A stretch of 58,323 nt of DNA from Aliagarivorans taiwanensis DSM 22990 (GCF_000429505.1 NZ_AUBZ01000032.1:1-58323), one strand, 5' to 3'; shown: positions 7,716 to 17,210, numbered from the stretch's first letter. The notes: generated by a model from the sequence alone, not told the origin. Made by a program: numbers and translations.

Positions 7716-9185
7716 TTACTGCTTTTGAATAACCGTTAGCGCGCCTTGCTTCATCATCGCATTCAGCAGGTTTTGCTGCTCGTCTGGCGTTGAGATCATG
7801 CCGTTGGCATAGGCGTAGTTTGAATCAACCGATTCCATATCGAAGCTTTGTGATAACAGGAACTGGACCTCATCGCGACTGGCAGTCTCGCTCTCTGCAT
7901 CGCCCTGCAACAGGGAGATCTCAAAGCCTAGCGACTCACCAAGGGCGAAGTCGACCACGCTGGGGCTAGGGATCACTTGGCTAGCCGCCGGAGCACCTAC
8001 CACCGTCTGTACGAACAGGCGATCGTTTACAGCGTTCATCGCTGCAAAGTAGCTGCGCTGCACCGCAAAATCAGCAGGACTGAACGAGCGGCCGTAGTCG
8101 ATGCAGTAGTTCGCAGCAGCGCAGGACTGACTCACTCCAGCCCCTGCGATGCTTGCCATACCGCGCGGCAGTTGCACACTGATATCTTCACCATCCAAGG
8201 CCACAAAGCTTTCGAACTGCCAATTACTTACGCTATCGATACCGCTAAACAGGGCAGCCCAGAAGCTAATCTCAGCATCGTCAAACTGGGTCAGCGGCTC
8301 ACCATGATATAGGTATTGCCACAAGTAGTTCTTGTTCTTACGCTGCACCAGAACTGCGCTGCCAGCATCCAGCTCAAGGCCTGCATCAACCTCCCAGAAA
8401 ACCTGGTCGCCAAAATACTCCAGTTGCAGCGGATCCTTCGGGGTTAAGTCTTTATCGAACACGTGAGCACTGGTGGCAAAGCCGTAGCCTTCCAATTGGG
8501 TGGCTCGCTCGCCATCAAAGTTTTGAAAAGCGGTCACCAACACATCATGGCGTGGCGGGATAGGGCTCTTCACCGGAATATCGGTCGAACCATCCCGCCC
8601 GCCGAGATAGTTGGCATCTGGGGTATAGCTGGTTTGGAAGTAGGCCGAGCGCTGCTCATCTCGCACATCTACCACTGCGTTGTCATTGATGGCAAAGGTG
8701 TTATCGAAACGACTGCCGCTCAAACAGCCTTCGGTGCGAGTGCCATTACGCAGGTTAACGGTCATCGAACTCAGCATCTCTTTTTGCACTGAGAACATGT
8801 AAACCTGCTGGTTGCCGACCCCTTCGGTGTACTCCTCAAGGGAGACAAAACCGCCATCGGGGATCTCAGCGGTATCGATGCGGGCTTTAAGGTCTGGGGC
8901 AAGTTCGGTGTCGGTGATGGTTTTAATCACGCTGCCATCGGCATCATGGAACAATATATTGAACGGGGTAATCGCGCGCTCTGCAGTCCAAACCAAAGAA
9001 TCGCTGCCAGCAACCTCGCCGTACACGATACAACCACTGGCGACGTTAGCCGCCTCTTTTTGCACTACCTGAGCCATCTGCCAATGGTAGACTGGCGGAG
9101 GTGTTGGACCACTACCACCACTGCTCCCACCACAACCAACAAGTACCGCTGAGGTAGCCAAAGCTACCGAAATCATCTTGTTCAC
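7716..9185 (-). CDS. Exported lipoprotein of unknown function
   Basis: 489 residues. The N-terminus has a short lipoprotein signal ending in the lipobox LVGC (Cys18), followed by a Gly/Ser/Pro linker (GGSSGGSGPTPPP), so the protein is expected to be anchored in the outer membrane. The mature part is acidic and beta-rich in appearance, with a few Cys (CIVYGE; CAAANYCIDYG) that could form disulfides. I recognise no family. The GTG start at 9185 is favoured because GAGGG lies 8 bases upstream, while the next ATG (9176) is too far from it. It is a single gene with its own terminator. Sensor, binding or surface roles are all possible. Confidence 0.75.
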   Translation of the reverse strand: MNKMISVALATSAVLVGCGGSSGGSGPTPPPVYHWQMAQVVQKEAANVASGCIVYGEVAGSDSLVWTAERAITPFNILFHDADGSVIKTITDTELAPDLKARIDTAEIPDGGFVSLEEYTEGVGNQQVYMFSVQKEMLSSMTVNLRNGTRTEGCLSGSRFDNTFAINDNAVVDVRDEQRSAYFQTSYTPDANYLGGRDGSTDIPVKSPIPPRHDVLVTAFQNFDGERATQLEGYGFATSAHVFDKDLTPKDPLQLEYFGDQVFWEVDAGLELDAGSAVLVQRKNKNYLWQYLYHGEPLTQFDDAEISFWAALFSGIDSVSNWQFESFVALDGEDISVQLPRGMASIAGAGVSQSCAAANYCIDYGRSFSPADFAVQRSYFAAMNAVNDRLFVQTVVGAPAASQVIPSPSVVDFALGESLGFEISLLQGDAESETASRDEVQFLLSQSFDMESVDSNYAYANGMISTPDEQQNLLNAMMKQGALTVIQKQ

Positions 9186-9313
9186 TTCACACCCTCAAAT
9201 TAGATAGTCAAAAATTTGCTACGGGAGAGCATGAAGCAAGTTGTTTACCAAAATAACTTCAATTTTGGCATTTTTATCTTATTTTTTAATCATTTACCTG
9301 ACGAAAAACTGAA

Positions 9314-9610
9314 TCACAGCGTGATCCGCAAAGACGCTTGCTGAAAGTAGAAGTACCACAGCCAAATACCCGCTATCACGCCAAACAGCCCAGCCACGCC
9401 GAGGTATAAGATCGGCATCGCCAAAATGGCCACTGAGGTCCCCACCCCGATATGCACTTGAAATACCTTGATCAGTATCTGACCGAATGAGAACAGCACC
9501 TCTTGTTGTTGGTGCTCCTTACGCAGCATGGGTAGCCATATTGATGCCGCCAGTCGACACAAAAGGATAAAGATGACCGCCACCAGCGCAACTTGTAGAA
9601 CAAAATCCAT
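9314..9610 (-). CDS. Small inner-membrane protein, unknown
   Basis: 98 residues with three likely membrane segments (about 4-27, 44-70 and 70-90) and a short charged loop (RKEHQQQEVLF) between the first two. GGGAG lies 8 bases before the ATG, which supports real translation. No family is recognised. It stands alone between the orphan lipoprotein and the DASS carrier, both on the same strand, with a terminator of the carrier gene upstream. Confidence 0.65.
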   Translation of the reverse strand: MDFVLQVALVAVIFILLCRLAASIWLPMLRKEHQQQEVLFSFGQILIKVFQVHIGVGTSVAILAMPILYLGVAGLFGVIAGIWLWYFYFQQASLRITL

Positions 9611-9748
9611 GGTCCACTCCCTGTTGCTTGAGTTCTTTTAGTAAAGCGAATCTCTCAGAGCAAGTCTTTGAGCTTACATGCAAAAATGCGCACTTACTGC
9701 TCTGAGTAGCAGCACGAACGATCAGGTAGAATTCCACCAAACAGGCAC

Positions 9749-9782
9749 AAAAAAGCCCGAAATACAGGAGAGGATTTCGGGC
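9749..9782 (-). terminator. Rho-independent terminator of the DASS carrier gene
   Basis: GCCCGAAAT (9755-9763) and ATTTCGGGC (9774-9782) form a perfect 9-bp stem with a 10-base loop. On the minus strand it is followed by TTTTTTG (9754-9748). It begins about 20 bases past the carrier stop codon. Confidence 0.9.
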
Positions 9783-9804
9783 AACTTGAACTAGCGGAGC
9801 ACTA

Positions 9805-11268
9805 CTAAGGCACTAGCAGCGCCGAGGCTAGCCAATATGCAGCCATTGTAATCAGCACCACGCCCACAATATTCAGGGCGAAGCCTGCTTTCACCATCTG
9901 CTTGATCTGCAACTGGCCGGAGGCAAACACGATGCTATTGGGCGGCGTGGCCACCGGCATCATAAAGGCGCAGCTGGCCGCGAGCGCCGCTGGTACCACC
10001 AGCATCAAGGGGCTCTCTCCCATCGATACCGCAATAGGGCCGAGCAGTGGTAAGAACCCTGCCGCCGTGGCGGTATTGGAGGTCACTTCGGTGAGGAAGA
10101 TAATCGCAGCGGTGACAATCGCAATCACCAACAGCAGCGGTAGGTAAGAGGTCTCACCCAAGCTGGCACCGATAAAATCGGCCAGGCCAGAGCTTTTGAT
10201 CTGCGCAGCTAGACTCAAGCCACCACCAAACAGCATCAGCACGCCCCAAGGCAGCTTCTTGGCGGTATCCCAATCCATAACCATCACCTGTTCGCGCCAG
10301 TTCACTGGAATCAGGAACAAACTCAAAGCAGCCAACATCGCAATACCGGTATCGGTGATCGGCAAGCCCGTCATGCTGGCCAGCAATGGCCGGAAAATCC
10401 AGCCAATCGCGGCTAAGCAGAACACCACTGCGACCGCTTTTTCGGGACCACTCATGGCGCCCAGTTGATGCAGTTGCTGACGCAGTAGCTCGCGCGAGCC
10501 TTCACTGCCGCCATCACCCAAGCGATAGTTAATCTTGGTCAGCCATACCCAGCAAATCGCCAACATCACCATCGAGATGGGCACGCCCACCATCATCCAC
10601 TGGCCAAAGCCTAAGTGAATGTCGTAGCTATCCGCCAGATAGGCCGCCAACAGCGCGTTTGGCGGTGTGCCAATCAGGGTTCCCAAGCCGCCAATGCTGG
10701 CCGCGTAGGCAATCCCCAACAGCATCGCTGGGGCAAAGTTATCGTCGTTGGAGTCCTTGGTGACCAAGGTAATAATCGACATACCGATGGGCAGCATCAT
10801 GACTGCGGTGGCGGTATTGCTCATCCACATACTCAAGAACGCGGTGATCAGCATAAATCCGCCCACTTGCTGAGCCGGTTTATCGCCCACCGCCAGCATG
10901 GTGGCCAAGGCAATCCGCCGATGCAGCTGCCAGCGCTCCATCCCCAAGCTGAGGATAAAGCCGCCCATAAACAGGAAGATCAGCGGATGCGCAAAGCTGG
11001 CGGTAGCCACTTTAATCGTTGCGATTCCGAGTAAGGGCGAGAGCACCATAGGTAGGAAGGAGGTCACCGGGATGGGCACGGCTTCGGTCACCCACCAGAT
11101 CGCCATCAGTGTGGCCAAACCCATAGTACGCCACGCCAGCGGGCTCAAGCCTTCAAAGGGAGGCTCTGCCACCAACGTCAGCAGCAAAACCACCGGGCCC
11201 AGTATTAGGCCAATCAGTTTCGCTTGGTGCTGTTGAGCATAACTCGGGTTTGCTAAGGCAACGGTCAT
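9805..11268 (-). CDS. DASS (SLC13) Na+/di- or tricarboxylate or sulfate symporter
   Basis: 487 residues with about eleven membrane segments. Two Ser-Asn-Thr signatures mark the two substrate/sodium clamshell tips: MSNTATAVMMLPIG in the first repeat and VTSNTATAAGFLPLLGPIA in the second, as in VcINDY-type carriers that import C4-dicarboxylates or citrate with sodium. The N-terminal WWVTEAVPIPVTSFLPMVLSPLLG is also typical. AGGAGG lies 5 bases before the ATG, so expression may be strong. The gene is monocistronic with its own terminator. Substrate (succinate, citrate or sulfate) cannot be fixed by sequence reading alone; a carboxylate is the more likely guess. Confidence 0.88.
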   Translation of the reverse strand: MTVALANPSYAQQHQAKLIGLILGPVVLLLTLVAEPPFEGLSPLAWRTMGLATLMAIWWVTEAVPIPVTSFLPMVLSPLLGIATIKVATASFAHPLIFLFMGGFILSLGMERWQLHRRIALATMLAVGDKPAQQVGGFMLITAFLSMWMSNTATAVMMLPIGMSIITLVTKDSNDDNFAPAMLLGIAYAASIGGLGTLIGTPPNALLAAYLADSYDIHLGFGQWMMVGVPISMVMLAICWVWLTKINYRLGDGGSEGSRELLRQQLHQLGAMSGPEKAVAVVFCLAAIGWIFRPLLASMTGLPITDTGIAMLAALSLFLIPVNWREQVMVMDWDTAKKLPWGVLMLFGGGLSLAAQIKSSGLADFIGASLGETSYLPLLLVIAIVTAAIIFLTEVTSNTATAAGFLPLLGPIAVSMGESPLMLVVPAALAASCAFMMPVATPPNSIVFASGQLQIKQMVKAGFALNIVGVVLITMAAYWLASALLVP

Positions 11269-11518
11269 AAGCCCTCCTGGCTAAACAAGATCGTTAACAG
11301 AAAATTCACATACTATTTGTAAGGAATTATCAATCCACCACCCTGCTGGCCCAACTAGACAAAGGTCGTAAGGCCGCCGCATCAGCTCACAAAAAGCTAC
11401 AAATTATTGATAATTGGATAAAGTCGCAGCTTAACGGCTGCTTGGAAGGAGGCGGCTACCGACAAAAGCGAAAGCCGCAAGTACGAGATACGAAAAGATA
11501 AGCGCGATACTTTAAGGA

Positions 11519-11947
11519 TTAGTGAGTTAGGCAACGCTTCATGGTCAGCACCACATCGCCTGGCAGGGTCACTTCAAAACCGAAGCGTTGATACAGCTCT
11601 TGGGCACGGCAGCCACGAAACACCCGCAAGCGCAGGTTGTGGATGCCTTCCGCTTGGGCTTCTTCGATCAGTGCTTCCAAGGCCCAACTGCCCAGACCCT
11701 GATTCTGAAAATCCTCAGCCACCTGCAGATCACGGATATACCAGTCATCACCTTGGGCCTGCCAGCGCACCACCCCAACTACTTGCCCATCCACCAGCAA
11801 CTCATAATTCTCGCAGTCCTGCCAGCTATCAACGAAGGCCTGAGCGTTCCACTCAACCTGTTGCTGGGTATAGTAGTTCTTCATATTCAGGCGCACTAAG
11901 CGCTGGGCGAGCTGATAATTTTGGGCGGGGCGGTATTCAAACTTCAT
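11519..11947 (-). CDS. GNAT-family N-acetyltransferase
   Basis: 142 residues forming a single GNAT fold. The acetyl-CoA-binding motif A is visible as IRDLQVAEDFQNQGLGSWALEALIEEA (Q-x-x-G-x-G loop), preceded by the VGVVRW beta-strand and followed by LRLRVFRGCRAQELYQRFGF, the usual motif B/late-strand region. Acceptor substrate is unknown. AAGGATGG lies about 4 bases before the ATG. It is a lone gene next to the palindromic repeat at 12020-12183. Confidence 0.87.
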   Translation of the reverse strand: MKFEYRPAQNYQLAQRLVRLNMKNYYTQQQVEWNAQAFVDSWQDCENYELLVDGQVVGVVRWQAQGDDWYIRDLQVAEDFQNQGLGSWALEALIEEAQAEGIHNLRLRVFRGCRAQELYQRFGFEVTLPGDVVLTMKRCLTH

Positions 11948-12019
11948 AAACCATCCTTAGCATGTGGCCGCTTGGCCACTAACGGCTCGCATCATGCGAA
12001 CCAACGAGCAATCCGTCGA

Positions 12020-12183
12020 TTATACCAATCTGGATAAGTTAATGGCCAGTTATTGCGCAGGGAAAATCATTGAGGACAAGGAGGCGCTTGCCGTAACTAG
12101 TGGACTAATTACAAAAGCGCTGACGCTGTGATCAATGATTTTAACCAGCAAGAATGGTCAGTTACTTATGTAGATTGGTATAA
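12020..12183. repeat. 164-bp imperfect palindromic, MITE-like element
   Basis: The outer ends TTATACCAATCT (12020-12031) and AGATTGGTATAA (12172-12183) are perfect 12-bp inverted repeats. The match continues inward with gaps for about 50 bases per arm (ATAAGT, CCA, AAAATCATTGA on the left against the complementary strings on the right). An inner pairing GCGCTT/AAGCGC lies at about 12083-12120. There is no ORF. The whole element would fold into one long cruciform or RNA hairpin. Short palindromic elements of this kind with T-A-rich ends are typical of non-autonomous MITEs. No transposase with matching ends is in the window, and no second copy was noticed. Confidence 0.75.
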
Positions 12184-12227
12184 CATCAGCTTTAACTCTT
12201 TATTGCTGACCACCGGTTGATGCTCCG

Positions 12228-13646
12228 CTAAACCAGCTCAAAGCCGTGCTCGCTAAAGCTTAATCGATGGGTCACGCTGGGCAGGCAGTCTTCTTGGTGG
12301 TGGGTCACATACACCAACTGGCAAAGCTGCTGCTCGGCAATCCGCTCCAAGGCAGAGAGCACTACTTGGCGATGCAGAAAATCCAGCCCCTGACAGGGCT
12401 CATCCAGCAACAACAGTCGCGGCTGTTTGATCAAGGCCCGGGCAATCAACAGCAGGCGCTGCTGGCCATAGGACAGCTCTTTGAAGGGCAACAGAGCCAG
12501 CTCTTCCATCCCCAATAGCGCCAGCCAATCCATCGCCAGACGCTGCTGCGGCAGCGAGGCCGCTTGATAGAGGCCAATCGAATCGAACAAGCCCGATAAG
12601 ACCACCTCGATGGCCTTGCAGCTGACCCGGTATTGCAGATGCAGCGCCGACGAGACAATGCCCAACTGCTCCTTGATCTGCCAGATACTCTCGCCGCTGC
12701 CACGGCGATAGCCCAGCACCTCGATATCGTTGCTATAGCACTGTGGATGATCGCCACTGATAAGGCTCATCAGGGTGGATTTACCGCAGCCATTGGGGCC
12801 ACTGACCTGCCAATTCTCGCCGGGGTTAATCTGCCAATCCAGCCCGGAAAACAATTCTTCACCGCCATAGCTGACCCGGCCATTGCGAATGCTAAACAGC
12901 GGCTGCTCGGCTTGCTCTGGCGCGTCACTGCGCAGCTGTTCGGTGAGTTGCTTGGCTTGTTGCTGGGCCAAACGCGTTAGCTGCTCGCGCTCGGGATTGT
13001 TTAGCCACTGCTGACGGCTAAAGGTGCGTGAAAGCCCCTGCTCGTCGAGCAAAGCGACATGGCTAATACACTCAGGCAGCTCCTCATCACGGGAGGTGAT
13101 CAGCAGCAGCTGGCAGCCCTTGGCTACCTCTTCCAATAGCGTCATCAGTTGCTGCTGGTGCTCCACATCCAAGCCAGCAAAGGGCTCATCCAGTAGCAGC
13201 AATCGTGGCGACTTTAATAGCGCCAGCGCCAGCATTAGTCGGCGACTCTCGCCGGTGGAGAGCTGGCGAAAGCCACGTGTTAACAAGGGGGAGAGATCGC
13301 ACTGGCCCACCACCGTGGTAATCAGCGACGGATCGTCGGATTGCGAGTGCAACAGCTCAGCCACGCTATGGCCAAACTCCTGCACTTGGCTAAAGTCGCT
13401 GTCATCTTGCTCCAGCTCTAGCTCCAACAAGCGTTGTTGCTCGGCTAATGACACCAGTTCCACAGGCTCGGGCAGGTTTTCCACCCAGCCCTGCTCAGCG
13501 GTGTACAAGCCCGCCAGCCACTCACCTAACAGGCTCTTGCCACTGCCGCTGCTACCAAACAGCGCCCAATGCTGACTAGCTAGATCCCAATCCTTGATGG
13601 CTAATTTGTGTTGGCTTCCGGCCAAGGCTAACTGGCAAATTCTCAT
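12228..13646 (-). CDS. modF: ModF-like protein with two fused ABC ATPase domains
   Basis: 472 residues with two consecutive ABC ATPase domains and no membrane part. Domain 1 has Walker A GSSGSGKS, signature LSTGESRR and Walker B LLLLDEPFAGLD. Domain 2 has Walker A GPNGCGKST, signature LSYGQQR and Walker B LLLLDEPCQGLD, with a switch histidine in VTHHQED. Length, order and the second-half sequence resemble E. coli ModF/PhrA (about 490 residues), usually found beside modEABC but of unsettled function. No molybdate genes are next to it here. AGGAGAG precedes the ATG. A small inverted repeat TTAAGCT/AGCTTAA (13646-13652, 13673-13679) flanks that ribosome site. Confidence 0.88.
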   Translation of the reverse strand: MRICQLALAGSQHKLAIKDWDLASQHWALFGSSGSGKSLLGEWLAGLYTAEQGWVENLPEPVELVSLAEQQRLLELELEQDDSDFSQVQEFGHSVAELLHSQSDDPSLITTVVGQCDLSPLLTRGFRQLSTGESRRLMLALALLKSPRLLLLDEPFAGLDVEHQQQLMTLLEEVAKGCQLLLITSRDEELPECISHVALLDEQGLSRTFSRQQWLNNPEREQLTRLAQQQAKQLTEQLRSDAPEQAEQPLFSIRNGRVSYGGEELFSGLDWQINPGENWQVSGPNGCGKSTLMSLISGDHPQCYSNDIEVLGYRRGSGESIWQIKEQLGIVSSALHLQYRVSCKAIEVVLSGLFDSIGLYQAASLPQQRLAMDWLALLGMEELALLPFKELSYGQQRLLLIARALIKQPRLLLLDEPCQGLDFLHRQVVLSALERIAEQQLCQLVYVTHHQEDCLPSVTHRLSFSEHGFELV

Positions 13647-13822
13647 TAAGCTCTCCTATGCTAAGCAATGTCAGCTTAACTGTGTTAAGTGATTAAGAGA
13701 AAGGCAAAAAATGCGCATATTCAACAAAGCGTCATCATCTTCTGGTAGACGTGAATAGTTTTTCTCATCGCATCGGTCTTTCTCATGGCAACTCAGTTTT
13801 ACACTCATACAAGGACGCATAA

Positions 13823-14938
13823 GTGACTAGAAAGCCCGAGAAACCCTATGTAAGCCCCGGCATGCCCCAACTCGACACCAGTGGAAAAACCACATCATTT
13901 TTCGAGTTCTGGCCTGCGTGGGCGATGTACTTCCCGGTCGCAATCCAGTGGCTGCTGCTCAGCCTGCGCCACCGCAGCTTGATGCTGCCCTTACTGGCCA
14001 ACCCCAAACTGCCGCTCTCAGGGATGGTTGGCGTGGCCAAGAGTGAACTGTTTGAACAGGCCCGCGGCCAATGCGCCGAGACGATCCTGCCGTGGATCAA
14101 AGTGATACGCACCGCCCCCTTTGCCGATGAGCAGCTACCGAAGATTGTGCAAGCCATGGAGCAAGCCAATCTGGCCTTTCCACTGGTCGCCAAGCCCGAT
14201 ATCGGCTGCCGTGGCGTAGGCGTAAAACTGGTGCACAACGAGCAAGAGCTGGCGGGAGCCTTCCGCCACTACCCAGCTGGTGCATCGATGCTGCTGCAAA
14301 AGCTGGCCAAGCACGAAGCCGAAGCGGGGGTGTTCTATGTACGTCACCCTAAAGCCGAGCAAGGCAAGATTGTCTCTTTGGCACTGAAGTACATGCCCTA
14401 CGTGGTTGGTGATGGTCGCTCAAGCCTAAAAGAGCTGATCGCCCAAGACCCACGCGCCAGCGAGCTGCAACACCTGTATCTGCCGCGCCATCAGAATCAT
14501 CTGGACGACATCATCCCTGAGGGTGAAGCGTTTCGCCTGATCTTTGCCGCCTCACACAGCCGCGGCGCGATCTTCCGCGATGCCAATGACCTGATTACCC
14601 CAGAGTTAAGTGCCGCCATCGATGGCCTGATGCAAGATTTGCCGGAGTTCTACTACGGGCGTTTGGATATCAAGTTCGCCGATATCGAGGCGCTGCAAAC
14701 CGGTAAGGGCCTGGAGATTGTTGAGATCAACAGCGCCAGCTCGGAGTCGCTGCATATCTGGGATCGCGCCACCCCCTTGAGAGAAGCCGTTCGTTCGCTG
14801 CTGTTTCAGTATCGAACCCTGTTCGAGCTGGGAGCCGCCCAACGTAAGCGCGGCTTTCGGCCACCACGCCTCCGGGAGCTGCTACGACGCTGGCACCTGG
14901 AGCGCACCCTGACCCCGCACTATCCAGAAACTGATTAG
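13823..14938 (+). CDS. ATP-grasp ligase (D-Ala-D-Ala-ligase-like, unassigned)
   Basis: 371 residues. A hydrophobic, Trp-rich stretch at about 28-60 (FEFWPAWAMYFPVAIQWLLL) suggests membrane association. An ATP-grasp fold follows: FPLVAKPDIGCRGVG (117-133) is the glycine-rich nucleotide loop with Lys124, LLQKLAKHEAEAGVFYVRHP is the central strand, and EIVEINSASSES near 303 carries the metal-binding Glu/Asn. Such enzymes join a carboxylate to an amine through an acyl phosphate. It is first in a plus-strand run and ends 9 bases before olsF. GTG start with AAGGA 8 bases upstream. Similar proteins are labelled D-alanine-D-alanine ligase, but the OlsF neighbour makes a lipid-linked role more plausible (inference). 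Confidence 0.75.
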   Translation: MTRKPEKPYVSPGMPQLDTSGKTTSFFEFWPAWAMYFPVAIQWLLLSLRHRSLMLPLLANPKLPLSGMVGVAKSELFEQARGQCAETILPWIKVIRTAPFADEQLPKIVQAMEQANLAFPLVAKPDIGCRGVGVKLVHNEQELAGAFRHYPAGASMLLQKLAKHEAEAGVFYVRHPKAEQGKIVSLALKYMPYVVGDGRSSLKELIAQDPRASELQHLYLPRHQNHLDDIIPEGEAFRLIFAASHSRGAIFRDANDLITPELSAAIDGLMQDLPEFYYGRLDIKFADIEALQTGKGLEIVEINSASSESLHIWDRATPLREAVRSLLFQYRTLFELGAAQRKRGFRPPRLRELLRRWHLERTLTPHYPETD

Positions 14939-14947
14939 AGAATAACT

Positions 14948-16723
14948 ATGACGGAGCAGTACAATCCCTTTCGCATCACCGTGGGACCTCGTTGGTTTTC
15001 AGCCACACTGGAACGGGCACTCGGCCTTTACCCATTGGCAGAGAAATACCAACAACGCCCAGAGCGCAGCAAGGACAATGCCGCAGAGTTTTTAGAGCAC
15101 ACCACCAAAGCGCTCGACTTCGACCTGCTGCTAAACAACCCCGAGGCACTGAAATCACTGCCTGAGGAAGGCCCTTTGCTGATTGTGGCCAACCATCCAC
15201 TGGGCGGGTTGGAAGGGGTGGCGATGAGTAAACTGCTTCTCAAGTATCGACCCGATCTCAAGGTGCTGACCAACGAGCTACTGGCCACCATCCCCGAGTT
15301 TAAAGACCTGTTTATCGGCGTGGATGTACTCTCCAAGCAAGCGGCGAAGAAGAACGCCAAGGGCATCCGAACCGCTAGCAAGCACCTCTCTTCCGGTGGC
15401 GCACTGATGATCTACCCGGCCGGCCAAGTATCCTGCATCCAAAAGGGTAGCTGGAAGATCTGCGACCGCCAGTGGAACAACTTAGTTGGTCGACTCGCCC
15501 GTCGCTACAAGCCCCATTGCCAAACCTTCTATGTGCAAGGCCGCAACTCCCGACTGTTCTACCTAAGCGGGCTGATCCACCCGCGCCTACGCACCCTGAT
15601 GCTGCCGCGTGAGCTGCAAAACAAGGGCGCTCAGCAGTTCACCATGCAGGCTGGCGCGCTGATCTCCCCCAAAGATTACGCCGAGCTGGAGAGCGATCAG
15701 GCGGTCACCGACTACCTGCGTGTGGCCACCGAGCTGCTGAGCCTGCCCGCCAGCCAACAGCGAACCGAGGACAGCAGACTGCCGCCGCTGAGCCTGGTGG
15801 AATCCCTGCCCAACGGACGGGTATCGATCCGCCAGCAGTTAGATGAGCTGGAGCCGCGTAAGCTGTTAAGCCAACGCGAGTTTAGTGTCTATTGCGCCCC
15901 CTATGCCGAGCTGGGGCCGCTGATGGACGAGATCGCACTGGCTCGCGAGGTCACCTTCCGCGCGGTTGGTGAGGGTACCGGTAAGACCCTCGATAGCGAC
16001 CAATTCGATCCACACTACTGGCATCTGTTCGTGTGGGATGACAAGGCCCATGCCTTGGTGGGCGGCTATCGCATCGGCCACGCCAAAGAGATTATCCGCG
16101 AGCACGGCCTGAACGCGCTGTATAGCCGCTCGCTCTACCACTTCGATGAAAGCTATATCGAGCGCCTTGGCGACTGTCTGGAGATGGGCCGCTCCTTTGT
16201 GGTACCCAAGTACCAGCGCCATCCACGCGCGCTAGACCTGCTGTGGCAAGGCATCGGTCACTATGTGGCGAAGCAGCCAGAGCACCACACCCTGTTTGGC
16301 TGTGTCAGCATCTCCCGCGAGCTGTCGACGCTGGCACAGGCCTTTATCTCCGATTCGATGGTATCGGCCTTCTGCGCCGAGCAAAAATACCTGCAGAAGG
16401 TAAAACCTCTGACCCCCCTTAAGGTGAAGGGCAAGGTGTGGGACAAGGCGATCTTGTCCTCCATCAGCAGTATCTCAGCAATCAACAAGCTGGTAGGGCA
16501 GTGCGAGCCCGGTCGCTCGATACCCATCTTGCTGCGTCATTACCTGGCGCTAAACGGGCGTTTTGTCTGTTTTTCAGTCAACACCAGCTTCAACCAATCG
16601 CTAGATGGCCTGATTGTTGTCGATTTACGTAAGACCCCGGAGAAATATTTACGACGTTACCTCGGTCCACAAGGATGTGCCGATTTTCTGGCGAAATGGA
16701 GAGACGATGAAGCTGCTGCTTAA
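14948..16723 (+). CDS. olsF: OlsF-like bifunctional acyltransferase (ornithine-type lipid synthesis)
   Basis: 591 residues in two parts. Residues about 60-290 are a PlsC-like (LPLAT) O-acyltransferase: IVANHPLGGLEG (His83, Glu89) is the acyltransfer motif, followed by GGALMIYPAGQVS. Residues about 300-530 resemble OlsB/GNAT-type N-acyltransferases (YCAPYAELGPLMDEIALAREVTFRAVGEG; LEMGRSFVVPKYQ). This fused arrangement is that of OlsF, which makes ornithine lipids by N- then O-acylation in some gammaproteobacteria and Bacteroidetes. The domains are clear; ornithine as the head group is by family. It lies between the ATP-grasp gene and a DinB-like gene whose ATG is inside its 3' end. Confidence 0.82.
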   Translation: MTEQYNPFRITVGPRWFSATLERALGLYPLAEKYQQRPERSKDNAAEFLEHTTKALDFDLLLNNPEALKSLPEEGPLLIVANHPLGGLEGVAMSKLLLKYRPDLKVLTNELLATIPEFKDLFIGVDVLSKQAAKKNAKGIRTASKHLSSGGALMIYPAGQVSCIQKGSWKICDRQWNNLVGRLARRYKPHCQTFYVQGRNSRLFYLSGLIHPRLRTLMLPRELQNKGAQQFTMQAGALISPKDYAELESDQAVTDYLRVATELLSLPASQQRTEDSRLPPLSLVESLPNGRVSIRQQLDELEPRKLLSQREFSVYCAPYAELGPLMDEIALAREVTFRAVGEGTGKTLDSDQFDPHYWHLFVWDDKAHALVGGYRIGHAKEIIREHGLNALYSRSLYHFDESYIERLGDCLEMGRSFVVPKYQRHPRALDLLWQGIGHYVAKQPEHHTLFGCVSISRELSTLAQAFISDSMVSAFCAEQKYLQKVKPLTPLKVKGKVWDKAILSSISSISAINKLVGQCEPGRSIPILLRHYLALNGRFVCFSVNTSFNQSLDGLIVVDLRKTPEKYLRRYLGPQGCADFLAKWRDDEAAA

Positions 16724-17210
16724 TGCAACCATAGATACTCTGGAACAAGTTAAACAACTGATTGGCTTTGCCTCGGGGCCTTTATATAACCAGCCCTCGG
16801 CGCATAGCCAGTCCGGGATAGGCCGCCATGTTCGGCATATCCTCGACCATTTCTGGGCGCTGCAGCTGGGCATGGAGCAAGGCGTGATCGACTACAACCA
16901 GCGCCAGCGCGACTCAGCACTAGAGCAGCAGCCTGATCTGGCACTGGCCCGCTGCCAGCAGTTAATCGAATGGCTCGATGGTCAAATTGAGCAAGACAAC
17001 CCGCTGCAGGTCATCTCCGAGATATCGGTGCATGAGCAGCAGAACATCGAGGTCAGCAGCCTGCTCTCGCGTGAGCTGCTCTACTTGATTAACCACACCA
17101 TCCACCACATTGCCTACGCCAAGCTGCTCGGCCAACAGCTGGGGCTGCAGTTTGACGCCGCACTGGGCCTCGCACCCAGCACCGCCAGCTACCTGCGAGG
17201 CCAGGGCTGA
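16707..17210 (+). CDS. DinB-like four-helix protein
   Basis: About 167 residues, all helical in appearance. Three His positions expected for the DinB/YfiT metal site are visible: one in GIGRHVRHILDHFW and two in LINHTIHHIAYAKLLG. The family is a large set of metal-binding helical bundles, some of them thiol-dependent transferases, most without known function. The frame is open further upstream, but the ATG at 16707 follows GGAGAGACG and lies 17 bases inside olsF, so translation is probably coupled. It ends in TGATG, sharing a base with the start of the next gene. Confidence 0.75.
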   Translation: MKLLLNATIDTLEQVKQLIGFASGPLYNQPSAHSQSGIGRHVRHILDHFWALQLGMEQGVIDYNQRQRDSALEQQPDLALARCQQLIEWLDGQIEQDNPLQVISEISVHEQQNIEVSSLLSRELLYLINHTIHHIAYAKLLGQQLGLQFDAALGLAPSTASYLRGQG

